From NCBI RefSeq assembly GCF_015832195.1, contig NC_052016.1, positions 33,873,129 to 33,937,128 of the forward strand: a stretch of DNA of 64,000 nt, given 5' to 3'. Source of the DNA: Motacilla alba alba. Lineage: Eukaryota; Chordata; Aves; Passeriformes; Motacillidae. Every line of letters starts with the position of its first letter. Position 1 is the first letter of the stretch. Position numbers and translations under genes: made by a program. The notes under the pieces were generated by a model. That model did no database searches and was not told the DNA's origin. It worked only from the letters and a program-made list of their open reading frames with translations. Of this stretch, positions 36,933-50,130 are shown one piece after another.

Positions 36933-38480
36933 TCAAAGTGCTTCCATCACATTTTACGCATTTACATCTTCCTTAGATCCAGGAAAACGTAGCCTGTGCT
37001 TCTGTTTTACATCGTCACCCTTTGACTTGGCTCGAGGAGGAACAAAGCAGACTTGTTTTTCTTTCTGCATGGCACAGGCACAAAAGTGAACAACATCTTT
37101 GGGAGAAGCTTCCCTTTCCCCTTCTGCTTCTCTGAAAGGTTTGATTTTTTTACTTTTTTTTTTATCCCCCCCAGTCACTGTTGTAACCATAATGATTATT
37201 TTTATTCTTCTAAATTGGTTAGTCTCTTGAATTGACTAAAGGCAATTTCCCAGGTATTCTGGGAAAAGAATTACAGTTTATTAGTATGAGCAGTATCTTT
37301 TTTTCCCTGTCCTCAGCCCTTATCACTAGACCATCTTCAGCACTTGTAAAAGATCAATCAATCTGTATATTATTTTTTGTTTGGAAGCAAGTGGAGTGTG
37401 ATCCTAAGGATGAATTATGGAATTAGGTGAGTTTCTTGTCTTTAAAAGCAGATTGAGTTGGGCATGGCAACATCTCTGACCTTGTCAATTAGTGTGTCAG
37501 GAGCATGGGAACTAAAACCACACAGTGCAGAATACGAACCTTCATGAATCAGGGAAGGAGAAGGATACTGATGCATTTCAAGCAATCCCATTGTGGCAGA
37601 CACCCCTCAATAATCCAAGAATTTCACAAAGTTTGCCTATAGTGCACCACCCAGGTACACCCTGTCTGGTTCCCTGATATCCATATTCTGCCTGGTCCAA
37701 CACAAATTTGTGCTTGATTTGACCTCAGCATGGCCCCAAAAAGGCAATCAGGTTACATCTTCTGTTGTCTGGTTGCAGCCAAGCCGTTAATGCTCATCAA
37801 AACTCACCCATTGCAGTGCTGGGACAGCTGCTGCCTGGCCATGTTCCTGCTCGTCCTGCTCGTGGTAGCACACAGGGCTTTGGAAATGGCAAATGTAAAC
37901 ACAGCCAAGGGGAGATAATAGCAGCAATGAGCACGGCTGTGATGGGCTGAGAGGCTGGTGACCCATCAGAGTTCTCCAGAGATCCAGAAGTGCTGACTTA
38001 ATGCTGATAACTATGAAATGCATCAGATCAGAGCACCTCTGGACAAAGATTTTTTACTTTTCCCCAGTTCTGAATTAAACTGACTTTTAGTTGGAGCCTG
38101 CGGTCTTGCTTTGCTCTTTTGCCTTCCTGGTAGAAGCACAAGGTGCCCAAGTTGGGTTACTCAGTTCAGGCTGCAGATAGGCACTGAGGATGGTATTAAG
38201 TTGTCTAAGGGGTGTCACTGCAGGTGACATCCTATCCAGTGTGCATGCACCACCCACAAAAGGCACAGGTCTTAAACAGTGCTTATGTGTGATCTGCCAA
38301 ACTCCTTTGTTTTAAAAAAAATCCATGGTCACGCCTATTTGAATTCTGATTCTGCTCCCTCCCAGCAGCATAACATCCCTGCTTATAACCAGCAGGGTGG
38401 GAAATCCTCTGCTCTTCAATATTCCCTAATGTTAAATAACATGGGCCTCCTAGATTTTCATACTGTACAAACACAAACTA
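36933..38480. other. Intergenic sequence, no gene recognised
   Basis: Unique-looking DNA; a T-rich tract lies near 37.14-37.16 kb. No supported gene or repeat. Confidence 0.55.
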
Positions 38481-39140
38481 ATTAAAGTCGTACAAATACA
38501 TCCTAGGCAGAGAATGAGAATCTGCTCACTTGAGGGAAGACCGCTGGCTTCCACGTCCCAGTGAAAGCTCCCTCACAGTTTACATTGTTCTTTTTGCAAG
38601 GGATAATTTATGGTAAAGCCAGTTTCCACTGAAACAGCAGACGTGCACAGAGAGGGGAAAAAAATGTAAACACAACAGCATCTTTGTGAATGCAGCAAGG
38701 TGCTGGTGCCTGCCTCTGCATGCTCCATAATATATTAATACACACTGGCTGGCCAATCCCACTGGAGCATTCAATCATGCCACATTATAATAGAATTTAA
38801 TGGAGTTGACAGCTAAGACCTAGTTACTGGAGACATGTGAAAGACCTTTGCAATGAGGATAACAATTAATAAAGGAAAGCGCCATAGATTTTTGGAGAAC
38901 CTCATAAAAAAGTAAAATATCGACATTGATCACGGCATGCAAGGATATTAGACACGTAAATCGAGCTATTGCCTTTATTTATTTATTTGCACATCTTTAA
39001 TATTATAGGCACAGGTTTCCCCAAGGCCAAAATGCAATTTCTCTCTCCATTTCTCAGCAGGAGCTTTTCATCTCCCTATTCACCAGGTTTTGAATTGCAC
39101 ATTTAATAAGCGATAAAGAATTCCTGTCTCTTTTCCTTGG
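38480..39140. promoter_or_regulatory. Candidate conserved non-coding element, AT-rich with homeodomain and forkhead-like cores
   Basis: This repeat-free segment contains ATATTAATACACA, AACAATTAATAAAGG, TGTAAACA (forkhead-type), TTTAATATTATAGG and TTTAATAAGCGATAAAG, with scattered CpGs retained in an AT-rich background. The composition resembles known vertebrate enhancers; only an alignment can confirm it. Confidence 0.4.
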
Positions 39141-40019
39141 GCTTTCAGCCCACAGTTTTTCCCTCCCTTCTGATGGAAACAACAATCCCCTTTACCTGGC
39201 AGTAGGTTGCTTGGGGATGTGGGGGTGGTGTAAAAGGGGACCTGGAGCCCACAGGGAATGTCTGAACTTCAGTGTCTGCTGATGTGTTTTGTATGCCAGG
39301 TTGCAATGGGTATGGAAAAGGGTGCATGGGATCAACATAAAAAGAGGGAGAAGGAGTCTACAACACTGTCTGTAAACCAGCATTTCCCCATCTGCCTCAC
39401 CAGAAATTCTTGGTAGGAGAAACAGCTTATGTCTTCACTGCCCTCATCCCTGTTTAGGAAGAGACACTCTTCACCCTTCATGGGATATTGTAGTAATTTT
39501 AAAGAATCAATCCTGTGGGCAAACTGCACCTAGCTCAATCCTCTCCCTGATGGAGGTGGCAAAAAATTCATCAGCCTGCAGCTGGGAGCATTGCTGGGCT
39601 CCCACAGGCTCAAATCTCTCTGGATTTCCTTGGCTGTGCTCAGTTAACACACTCCCGAATCAGGGCTGGCTTCTCGCCTCAGAGAAGTCCTGAACAGCAC
39701 TTCCAAGAGTATTTAGGTGTGAATTGGTACCTGGGGGGATATTTAGAAACACACAGGCTCCTCACTGCCCAGAGGTGTTGCCCAAGCCCCTGATGCTCAC
39801 TGTCCTGCATCTGTAAATGCCCATGTAGCACTGGAGAGCTGCCCTTACAGAATGACAGGCTTTAGCTCCTTCTGCCTTCAACTTTACACCACTACAAGCC
39901 CACTCATCTCATTGGGATTCCTCTTAACCTCCCCTGATGAACACCAAGGACAGGATCAGCCCCAAATGAACTCAAGACTCTGGTAATGTAAAGGTCCAGC
40001 TTTCTTAAGTTAGACTCAG
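39141..40019. other. Intergenic sequence, no gene recognised
   Basis: Average-composition DNA without supported features. Confidence 0.5.
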
Positions 40020-40075
40020 TGGGATCCTTGTGGGATCCTTCCAATTCATGATTGCTTCATATGATTCCACGAGTC
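40010..40075 (+). mobile_element. Possible short CR1 3' end fragment
   Basis: GGGATCCTTGTGGGATCCTT, then CCAATTCATGATTGCTTCAT and ATGATTCCACGA, resemble the last 60 bases of a CR1 (TGATCCTTGTGGTCCCTTCC followed by the ATTCTATGATTC terminus). It is very short and diverged, so doubtful. Confidence 0.4.
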
Positions 40076-43000
40076 CAGCTGTGCAACCTCAGCTGCCCTG
40101 CAGCTTGGAGCATTGACCTCACATCAAAGCCCTTTGGAGCAATCAGGAAAAAAACTGAGGGGTCAAATCCATCCCTGGTTTAGGACTGTAGAGGCTGATG
40201 GTGTTATAAAATGGATGATTTTAGCATCATCTTTAGAAATTAAAAACAACTGAAGGGGTACTTGAATAGGCATGGTGCAATTGTAAAAAAGGGATTAAAT
40301 AATTAAATACTTCCATTTTACAACCAGCTGCAGTAGGTTAATTTCTTGTCAGGTAAATCAACCTTGTTTTTCTTTCACTTACCTATGCACAGATGCACTT
40401 CCTCAGGACAGGTGATGTCTTGCTTGGAACAAAAGAGGCCATTTGTCCATATCACAGCAGCAGCGACTGCACCGTGTCATCTCATGCTCTCCTCCAGCAA
40501 ATTGAGTTTGTCAGTGCTCAGCCACGCAGCTGAGTGGAGTGCTGCATGATGCCTCACCTCTCCTGGGAGAGAGAAGTTGGCATAAGCCATATCATAATGG
40601 GATCCAGAAACAAAGAAGCGTGAATGAAGTGCTAATTGCATTCATAAAGACATTAACAAAGGAATTAAAATGGCAGAAGCTTCCTTTCCCCCTCAAGGTT
40701 CATATAAATAACCAAAAATATATTAATAATCACTGAGGTTTGCATTACTTTGAAGGGATTGTACTGAGATAGGGCATCAGGGCTTGGAAAGACCATTTCA
40801 GTGGTCTTTTTTATGGGATTCTGTATCAGAGATGAGACACTCCACTGCTTCTGTTTATCCAAATTTGTTCTTTTCTTTCTGTCTTTTCTCTTGTCCTTAT
40901 GCTTCCTTCAAAAAACAGGAAGACTGCTCATTTTCCCCTGAAACTTTTAATATGCTGTAAAAATAATGACATCATACTAAAAACTGTAAATATTCCTAAA
41001 AACTCCCCAAAACAAAATGACCTCAGAAGTTTGGCCAATGGCACAATGGAAGTTTCTTGTATAAACAGCCTGAAACATCCTACCTGGGTTTTTAATCTCA
41101 TTCAGTTCTGCTTACTTTTCCATGAAAAAGGGGGAAAAAAGTCATGCTTTCTGCGTTTTTCTCTTTCCGTTTCTACATTATTTAATCCTTCCATTACCAA
41201 ACTCTAGCACTCTGTTCTTATTTGCATTGCTACTACTGAGAAAAAACATTTCCTGTTAGAATTCTCTCCAATCAATGGGGTATTTTTCCCCCCATGAGAA
41301 TAGTACTATTAGCCTTAAACATGGAAAGAGCTCATTTCACAGATCCTAAATTCTGAGGCTACTTTAAATCGCTTGTATCAGCAAAATCATAGCTCTTGCT
41401 TTTTCAACTACTTAGCTGTATTTATCACACCTCTCCAACTCCTGCACTCACCTCCTTTCCACCTGATAATGTGGGTGTTGTGCTAGTGACAGCTACAGCT
41501 AAAGTCAGCAAAACAGTTTGTTCTGTTCACTAATCTTCAGTCACTCATAACTTTCTAAAATGTTTGTTCTGGAGGCTCCAGTCTGCCAGTTTTTCATGAC
41601 CACTCAAAGGTGTATTTCTCTAGGAAAGATGAGTCCAAGCCATTCAGCAGTTCTGTAGAAGAAAAACACTTCTATCACCTCAGTACTGAGGCTGAAGTGC
41701 CAGAAGAGGCACCATGCATGGAGAAGAGGACCCTGAACCAACATAGGGAGGTTGCCAGCCCTGTGTCTCTATGTTTATTCCATCCCCATCTGAGACTCAG
41801 GACTTGTGTGTGCCAGGATTGGTGTTTTCAGCTCTGGAGGGCAGAAGGCAGGGAGAATTAGGGAGCACATCAAGGGAGATGAGATGGGATATGCCACAAA
41901 CACCTGAAGGAACGAAGCTCAGACCTTCATGCATGTGGGAGGTGTGTGGGAGCATGGGGATGGGGTCCAGGATGGGGTTATGCACCTGGCTAATACCCCA
42001 GCCCCTTTAAAGATCTGAACCATTCAGGGAAGTGTCCTTGTTTCAAGAGCATACCTCTTTCCATGGTGTGCACAGTTCTTTCCATGAAAGCCAGATTTGG
42101 GGTCGTTAGGACATGAGTACTATTGGAACTCAAGAACAAACAATGGTGGGGTAGTTGGTATTAAATCCTAATTCTGAAGTGGATTTAAAGCCTGTAGACC
42201 CTCCCACACTAACATGACATCTCCCACCCCTCACTTCCCCCTCTTTGCTCCCCTTCTTTACTCCCGAACACAACAAAATCCCTCAGAAACAGAGTCATAG
42301 CCCATCCTTTCTCCTTTGCCCCTGTCCTGTCCCCCCACAAGGTCCTGCCAACACCTCTGTGGAACCTCCATTTGTGGGGCTCTCCTGGCACCTACTGCAC
42401 TGCATCAAGAGCTCCTGAGGTCATGTGCTAAAAGCATCATGGAAGGAGTGATAAAAATAATTGGTGCTAGGATGAAGAATGAGCAATGCTCCCACATGAA
42501 ATGCAAAAATTGAAATTAAAGCAATTTTCCATGTTTCAGACAGCTACAGGAAAGCTGATTACCAGTTAGCAGCAGCAGGAATTTTCAGGAGATGCTGGGA
42601 GTCAGGATGGGGCTCAGCTATTATTCTCATCTCAATATCCCCAGCTCAGGAAGGAAACATACCCCTGGCTTTGACTTCAGTGCAGGTGAATGGGTGCAAG
42701 AGCAGCCTCAGCCCAAGTCTTGTTTCTGAATAAATGAAATGTGTATCTTCCACATTTTCAGCTGGGAGGGAGAAGGCTATCTCAGGAGTGATGGCAGGTG
42801 CTGCTGAGCTATTTCCATTTTCCAGCTCTGCAACCTCAGGAACCTCTTTAATCCAAACCACCCGCCAAGCTCCATTCACTGGCCCTGAAGATCAGCCAGT
42901 GGATTTGGATTCATTTTTAAGGCTGTCTTTAATTTTTTTGAAGTATCTTGCTGGCGGATTTTTGGTCTCACCTGTGACTCAAGAAGAGATTTGCAAATCT

Positions 43001-43720
43001 CTTTCTCACATTTTCAGCCACTTAAAGGGGCACATCACACTAAGAATTTAGGTTCTGCTTTCAATAGAGGAAACACAGGAGTAAAGGTATATGAAAAGAA
43101 AACCAGGAGGTACAGAAATGCTTTGACAGATTTGTTAGAGATGAAAACATTCTTTATTTGATTTCTGCATTCCCCGGGGCAGTGAGGGGAACCCATATGC
43201 AATTGCATTGAACTAAAGTATGAAAATCAGAGAGTGAATTTGACAAGAAGCTCCACCAAACCCACCCAGAAGCTCAGTGAAGTGCAAAATGTAAAGGTAA
43301 CAGAGGAAAGAGTGGTGTAGCTCAGGGGCAGGATTTCAGTTACCATGTTCTAAGGCGTTGGTAACAAGAACAGAGATAGGAAAATACACAGAAGGTACAA
43401 CCCAGTGTGATCTTACTTTGGGGTTATGCTCCACAGTGTTGACAGCTATTGAGAGATGTCAAAGGTAGACAGTAATTTTTTAGTCAATCATGCAATTTTT
43501 TAGTCAATTCTCAGAAGGAAATATGCACACATGGACATGTGTGTGCTGCTACTGTCCAAGCGCCTTTTGGTGTCTCGCTTGCTGAAATGCTTTCAATTAG
43601 GGTTTGGAAGCAGTTGACTCAGTCAGCCTATGTGACACTTGCCAAAGACAAAATTAGTTTCAGTCATTGAAGTTTTCCTTCCAAAAAACCAAAGCATCAC
43701 TTTCCCCTTCTCTCTTTCCC
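40076..43720. other. Intergenic sequence, no gene recognised
   Basis: Unique-looking DNA. A 15-bp direct repeat (AATTTTTTAGTCAAT at 43474-43488 and 43494-43508) is the only local structure noted. No supported gene. Confidence 0.5.
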
Positions 43721-43724
43721 CTTT

Positions 43725-43930
43725 ATTGTGGGAGACTATTTCTCAGGTAAGCGTTTAGCTGATTTTTAATGTCATGGAAACTTCATCTGCAAATTCGTTA
43801 GAACTCTTTGGTAAAGCAGCCTAGTAAAACAGATGATTAATATTGGTAAGCTCCTCATTTGCATATTAATTAGTCTCTGTACTCAACTAATTAAAACAGG
43901 CCTGCCTGTTTGTAGACTTTCTGGATTCCA
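43725..43930. promoter_or_regulatory. Candidate enhancer with octamer-homeodomain composite
   Basis: It contains a perfect POU octamer fused to a homeodomain core, ATTTGCATATTAATTAG at 43857-43873, with another TAATTA core at about 43888-43893, GATTAATATTGG upstream and TAAGCG/GTAAAG motifs. POU and homeodomain composites are typical of neural enhancers, and NHLH2 is the nearest neural gene on this side. This is inference from motifs. Confidence 0.45.
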
Positions 43931-46900
43931 GATTGTTGCTATTGCTCCCACGTAAGTGCATTTAGTGCAGCGAAGGCAGGCCATTGATACTACAAACAAG
44001 GCACCCCAAGCAGCAGTAGCAATATTTTAAGGAATTTAAGTCTATAAGGGAATTACTTTTAGTGTTTTCTTTTAAAAAAACAAACAAACAAAGCAAGACT
44101 GATTCTTGAAATGGCAGGATATAATGACTAAGCAGTGCTTCTACTTCCCCATTATGCTCTTGCAGAGCAGTACAATTCCAGAAACCAGACAAATCCAAGG
44201 CTAGAGGGAGAACAGCACTGCAGGGCACAAAGAAGCCCAGACTGAGCTGCCCTTAAGCCTTGCAATACTCACTTTTCTCCAGAGATGCAGCCTAAAATTA
44301 AGCTCAGGCTGATGACTCAAGACACAAAAATTCAAGGTTAATTCTGACCTGCATTGCTCTGGCAGAATTCTGTTCAGTCCTCCAAGGTCGGGGATGGAAT
44401 TGGGGCTTGGAGTCCTTGCATGTCACCTGGATTTGTCCTTGCAAGCCTAGCTCATGGCCCCACATGCTCTGCAGAGATGCTGTGGGGGCGAGGCACTGGC
44501 TGAACATTTATAGGTAAAGAGCTGCGTTTTCCCCATCCCACATTTCCCTTCTTGTTGTGTGGATGGAACAACAAAGAAATTCCCCTGTTGATTCCTTGGC
44601 TTCAAGCTTTAGCACACAAAATGCAGCCCTCCCATCAGCCACAAAGTCCTTCTCCAACCTAGAGCCAGACAGTGCTGCCCTCTCCAACAGGATCCTGCCT
44701 CCTCCTCCCTTTGCCTGCCTTGAGTACACACCATTTCCTTCTCTGCCATCCTGGCCAACAGGCAGCCCCCTTGTGTTTCTCAGCCAACACACTTGCTGGT
44801 GGCCATAACACTCCTCTGTGTTCCTACTGCCGCTTCTAACTCCTCGTGCTGTTCTTGCTTCTAGACCTTGGCTCTTTATCTTCTTCACCTTCTTGTGCAC
44901 CTGCTTTTTGTTTCTCCCAGCTGTTAGCATTCCTCACTTTGCTATGCCCACGGTTGTGCTGGATTCCTGCAGAACTTCAGGGACTGAGGATAAAACACCC
45001 AGGTCTGAGAGGCGCTTTATGATGTATATTTACTGCCATAAAATATTTTGCATGGCAGTGACAAGTAGGTTTTCTCAAATTGTTTGTGCACTGAGACTTT
45101 TCCTCACCCTAGCTGCCAATAGCAGTTTGACAGGTTTTATTATACTCCATTATTCACAACAAGCCAGGTCGCTGTGCCATATGCTGTCCAGTCCTGCTAA
45201 AGCTAACCATGTGCCCATATTGGCTGCAAACCAAGGCTGGTAAAAACCTGCTCCTTTTTTGCATGCTATTTGTTTTGAAAGAATTGGAGACGGGCTTCAT
45301 GTCAGATGTTCCACTGTGTCTTATCACACTCTTTGCTCACCCTCAGCAGCCTAACCACCAAAACAATTGGAAAATCAGGGATCCTGGTATGGTTTGGACC
45401 TGGGGTTCTTCTAGACACATGCGCTCTTCTGGAGCTGATGGAGTCTTTTCCTACAAGGCAGGAAAAGAGCCTTAAATGTCTCTGGGGCACTGGCAGTGTG
45501 TTCAGCTTGGACTGTAGCTTTAGATATGGCTTCATGCACTGCTTAGTAGGAACCACAGCAAAGAAAAGTGCAATGTTTCTAAGACTAAACCTGTGCTTCA
45601 CCAACACCAGCTGTTTTAGAGGCATTGCAGCAACAACAGTCATTGTGTCTGCATCTGGCTGGACAGACCTCCTAGTGAATTCTCCAACGCCCAGCCTGCT
45701 CCAAGCCTGCACTCACAGCTCCACGGCCCACACAACTTGCTGTTTCTTGCTTTTTAGCTGCTTTTGTTGGTCTGTTTTGTTTGAATGTTTGCTGCCTTGC
45801 CAAACCCTGCAGTTACCAACACACAGACCCATCTAGAAGAACATTTATTGCTGCCTTTCAAATCTGCCAGACTTTGGATCTCTCTCCTACTCATTGTTTG
45901 CACTATTCCTGTTCTCATATGGATGTTTTCCTTCCTCTTGCTGCATCCATTTAGCTGATCCTTCTTGCTGCTCCCACAGCTTTTTCTCCCCAACTCCCAA
46001 CCAAGTAAGCTGATGGCAGAGGCTACTTACAAGTGCACCCATTTCTGGACATGGCTCTTGTCTCTTTAGGTGTGCTGTCTGCTGGTTCTCTTGCATTCCC
46101 TTTGGTGGTATATTCTGTTTTGGGAAATGAGCAAAAACTGAAAGGTTTTTGCAAAGTGGTGCATTCCTTTCACCCTGTTCCATGTCCACCATCACACTAT
46201 GATTTCTCTGATCACAGTTACCAGGGACCCTTGTGGTGTGTGGCACTGTGAGGACCAAACAGAGGTCTTTTCTGCCCAACACTGTTCATGCAGGGTCACT
46301 GTGATGGTACATGTGAATCATGGTGGCAGCCTCAGGCTGGTAACTGTGTGTCTCCCATTGCCCACAGTGAAGGCAGACTTAGGTCTGTACTGATGACATG
46401 AAGTATATTTGATTTAATTATAGACCTAGATTTGCACTTGAAACCGAGTGTGAGGTCTGATTCTTGCATCTTCTCATAAGGTTCTTGATTTCCATCACAT
46501 CCTTAATGTATCTCAGTTTCTAATAGTCCAACCATTTGCAGAAATTATAATTTTAATGCTGTGTATGAACATGAATTGCAACAGACTGGATACTTCATTT
46601 TTGTCATACAGCCAGGAATCTTCTTGCCACTGTCTTTTTCTCTTCATGTTGTCAGAAAACATCTATAGATGTTCTTCATTATTTTCTGGCTTTATAGCCA
46701 AGGCCAGCAAAACTCTCAGCTTCATTAGTCTCACAGATGGCACAAAGGGGTTACTACCTAACTTCATCTTAGTCTTGAAGGGCTTTCACCTTCTTGAAAT
46801 ATTTTGGTACAGAGCTGGATAAGATGTACAATAATCTCTTCATCTTCACATATGACAAGGATGTTCTGGCATTCCCCCAAGATACCATACAATAAACTGA

Positions 46901-49300
46901 GTGCCAGCATCTCACACAGCCTTTGTTAGGCTGTCTACCACAGACCCCAAGGTAAGCTCAGGGCACAGATGCCCAGATCTAGACTGAGCTGTACCTCTGC
47001 CTTATCCTGCCTTACTGGCTGGTTTTCCAGACCTGTTGTAACCAGCTTTGCCCGAGCTCTGACCCCATCTCTTAGAGCTTCTGATTAAGCTCTTGGACTT
47101 CCCTTCATCTTGTTTAGGACAGCCAGTGGACTGTCATTGCTCTGCCCTGCTCCTTTGAGACCATGTGGGTAAAGGTGCTGTTCTGCCTATGTTGAGGTCA
47201 CACTCAGCTTCCTGCCTGCCCTCCTTAGCAGAGCAGCCCTTATCATGTTGCTCCTGGACACGTATTGTGTTGGTACTGTCAGGCACATCCTGTTTGGTCA
47301 ACTCCATAGCAATAAAAAGCAGCCAGCTTTCCAGGAGAATGGAAGGAGCCAACTTATCAGGAGAAATGGCCCAATGCTGTTGCAGTAGATCTAGAGAGAC
47401 AATTAAGTCATCATGTCTATAACCTTCAGGGAAATGTTGGCACCCAGGTAACCTTGCTTTAGTACACTGCATACATCAATACTGAAATTCTGCCTGCTGT
47501 TGTCGGTCTGCTCTTGACTCTTCTAAAGCATGTTGCTTTCTTTGAATCTTTCCTGAGATCAGGATATTTAGCTGTTTCAGGCACATAATAGGTTGCTGTA
47601 CAGAATAATGCATTTTCTACTGTGAATTGCATTTACCTTCCACTGGCCAATGCACAATCAGCACACAGATGTATTTCTCCCAGCTCATTTTCCTGCTTAT
47701 CATTTTTCTTAGTATTGCATGGCAGTTGGATCAGCAGTCCCGCAGAAATCGCATTGGTCATTGACCTTAGAGCAGAGTTACTACAATGGTAACTGAATGG
47801 CAGCCTTCAGAGATGTGCCTCACATATGTGAATCTCCCTGGCTCTGTTGTCACACGACAGAAATCCTTTGCACTGGAAGTCTGTGTCATGTACCTTACCA
47901 TCCATTATACAGCAGTGCTTTCCCTCTGCAGAAGAGATCCCAATGGGAAGTGAAATGGTGCTGTTTCTGCAGCATCTTCCACACCTGCTCATGACCTGTA
48001 TGTTATCCACCTTGTCTCTTGAATTGTTTCTGTGGGATGTGGCCTGGATTATGATTTATTATTTGGCTTTCCTGCTTAATGAAAACTAGCTCTGGAAAAT
48101 ACACATGTTCTTCCACATCAGCCATTGTTTTGATGCTGCTTTTTGTTCAGTTAAGCAGCCCATGTTACTCTTTCCCTGAGTTTTCTCTGGGTTTGTGTCT
48201 TTAGGCAGGCTGGAATTCTCTCAGTTCACAGGTAGGATCACCTGCAGGATCTTTAGTGAGGCTCACTGAGAGTTTTGTTGTTGATGTTTCTTCCTCTGCC
48301 TATGTTTATTCTGTGTGGTATGTTTGTATAAGCACCAATACATTGTAACTTCCCTAAAAGAAGCTCTCTCAGTTCTTATTGCACTGGGGCTACTGTACTC
48401 ACCAAATATATTGCAGTCTTCCCTATATCATGGGGGTAAGGGTGTGTTTACCCACAACAATTGTATCTTACTCACTACTTAACATTTTACTACGGTGAGA
48501 TGTGAAAGGGATAGCTTTGACTTCTGTGTTCATGCGCTCCATAACCAATGATGATAAAAAATCAAAGCAGGAACACTTCCTTGCAGGCTAGGGCACATAA
48601 TTTTGAGACTTCAAGCAGACTACCCCTCCACCATTTCTGCAAGCTGCTTTCTTTCCATGTAGTCTCATTCTTGCTGTAGATCTCACAGGATTGCAGGCAG
48701 TCATCCTCTTCTATATTGCCACGTGATCACTGGGTAAGAATCAGAAAGGTTCCAGCTATAAAAGAGAAGAAGACTCCTTAGGGATGATGACATCTTTTTA
48801 CAAATAGCATTAAAATACATGTGCAAACTGACTTAGCAGTTCCTCCAATACTTCCTTCCCACTTTGACACAGACTGCTACATCAGAAAATATGTCTTTTG
48901 CTGGATCCTCAAAATCACTCCAAATGCTGCCCAAGGAACTGTGAGCCCTCAGCCCCAAACAACAGATGGATAGGTTTCAAAGGCTGGAGTCTCCACTTTG
49001 TCTAGCAGCTATTTTATTAGTGCCAAACAGATGTGTGTGCAAATGCCTCCTGCTGGAAGTAATGCCTTTGATCCCTGATATCTAAACCACGCACCGGTGG
49101 AAGGAGTCAACAACCCAGGTTTAATAATGAGTTATTGTTACCCATTTCTTTCTTATTCCCTGGATTCTCTCCAAGATGAACCGATGGCTTTGGTAGATCA
49201 ATTGATAGACAGAAATAAGACATTGGTAGCTTCTACAAAATATTCCAGGCTACAGAAACTGAAATCTTCAATCTCTGCCGTTCAATCCTCAATGAAGAAT
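43931..49300. other. Intergenic sequence, no gene recognised
   Basis: Unique-looking, mostly pyrimidine-rich plus strand. Chance frames up to about 176 codons (45306-45836) have no recognisable domain. No named repeat. Confidence 0.5.
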
Positions 49301-49329
49301 GATGCAACACACTATTGTAAAAGGATCTG

Positions 49330-50130
49330 AAGATGATCTTGCTTATTAACAGATCACAGAAATGTGCCCTAAACCCTATTGATTTCTGACCTTTATCTGA
49401 CCCATAAATGCTGCCCCTCTTGCCCAGCCCCGGGAAACACCTTGAGGAGCAGCATTATTGACCTTCCCTGCTTATCCACCTGACATGGTGCACTTGCATG
49501 AGCTTAGAGAGGATTCTCTGCACGTGACACCACTTCTAGGCCAGAAAGAAATGTCTGTTGTGTATTGTGTGACTCCAGAGTGGCAATTCAGACTTGGGAA
49601 CTCCTACCTCTGTCTTGCTTTGACAAGCAATATTACAGGGTGAGCGATCCAAAGAGCTTGCTGAGTCTCACACACAGGTCAGCGCCTTTGTTTAAACATT
49701 CAACACACTTCTTCCAACTGCCTGGCAAAAGGAATGTGTTTGGAGGTGTAAATGATTTTGACAATTCAAGTGTTGTGTGTTAATACACTGATCAAAACGC
49801 TGAGAATTTTCGGGTCAGGGCACATCTGTTCATCTCGGCGATCTTGTTAAGAGGTAAACCCTTATAGCCTGGGAGACACCGAGGAAGCATTGCAGGATTT
49901 CTCTGTCTGGCGGGATTCCTTTCAGTATTAACTAGTGCTGGATCTCCACCACAGAAAGATTCCTGTCAGGGCCTTAAGCACTAAACAGAGACCTCAGCAA
50001 TCAGTGTTAAACCAAATGGGACCGAAAAGGCCAGAAGCGCCTCCGTGCCGGTTCCCGGCCTCAGCACTGATGAATGGCGAAAGTCGACAACCATTCATCA
50101 ACATGGCTAAATGAATGCAAGGAGTTTAGA
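49330..50130. promoter_or_regulatory. Candidate conserved non-coding region
   Basis: Repeat-free, with retained CpGs (for example TTTTCGGGTCAGG, CTCGGCGATC, GGCGGGATTCC, GCCGGTTCCCGG) in an otherwise CpG-poor desert. It also has TGTTAATACACTGATCAAAACG and TGTAAATGATTTTGACA motifs. CpG retention outside an island often marks constrained sequence; not proven here. Confidence 0.35.

Noticed and set aside
45306..45836. 176-codon plus-strand frame with a competing 136-codon minus-strand frame
   Set aside because: No recognised motif; overlapping frames on both strands argue for chance.
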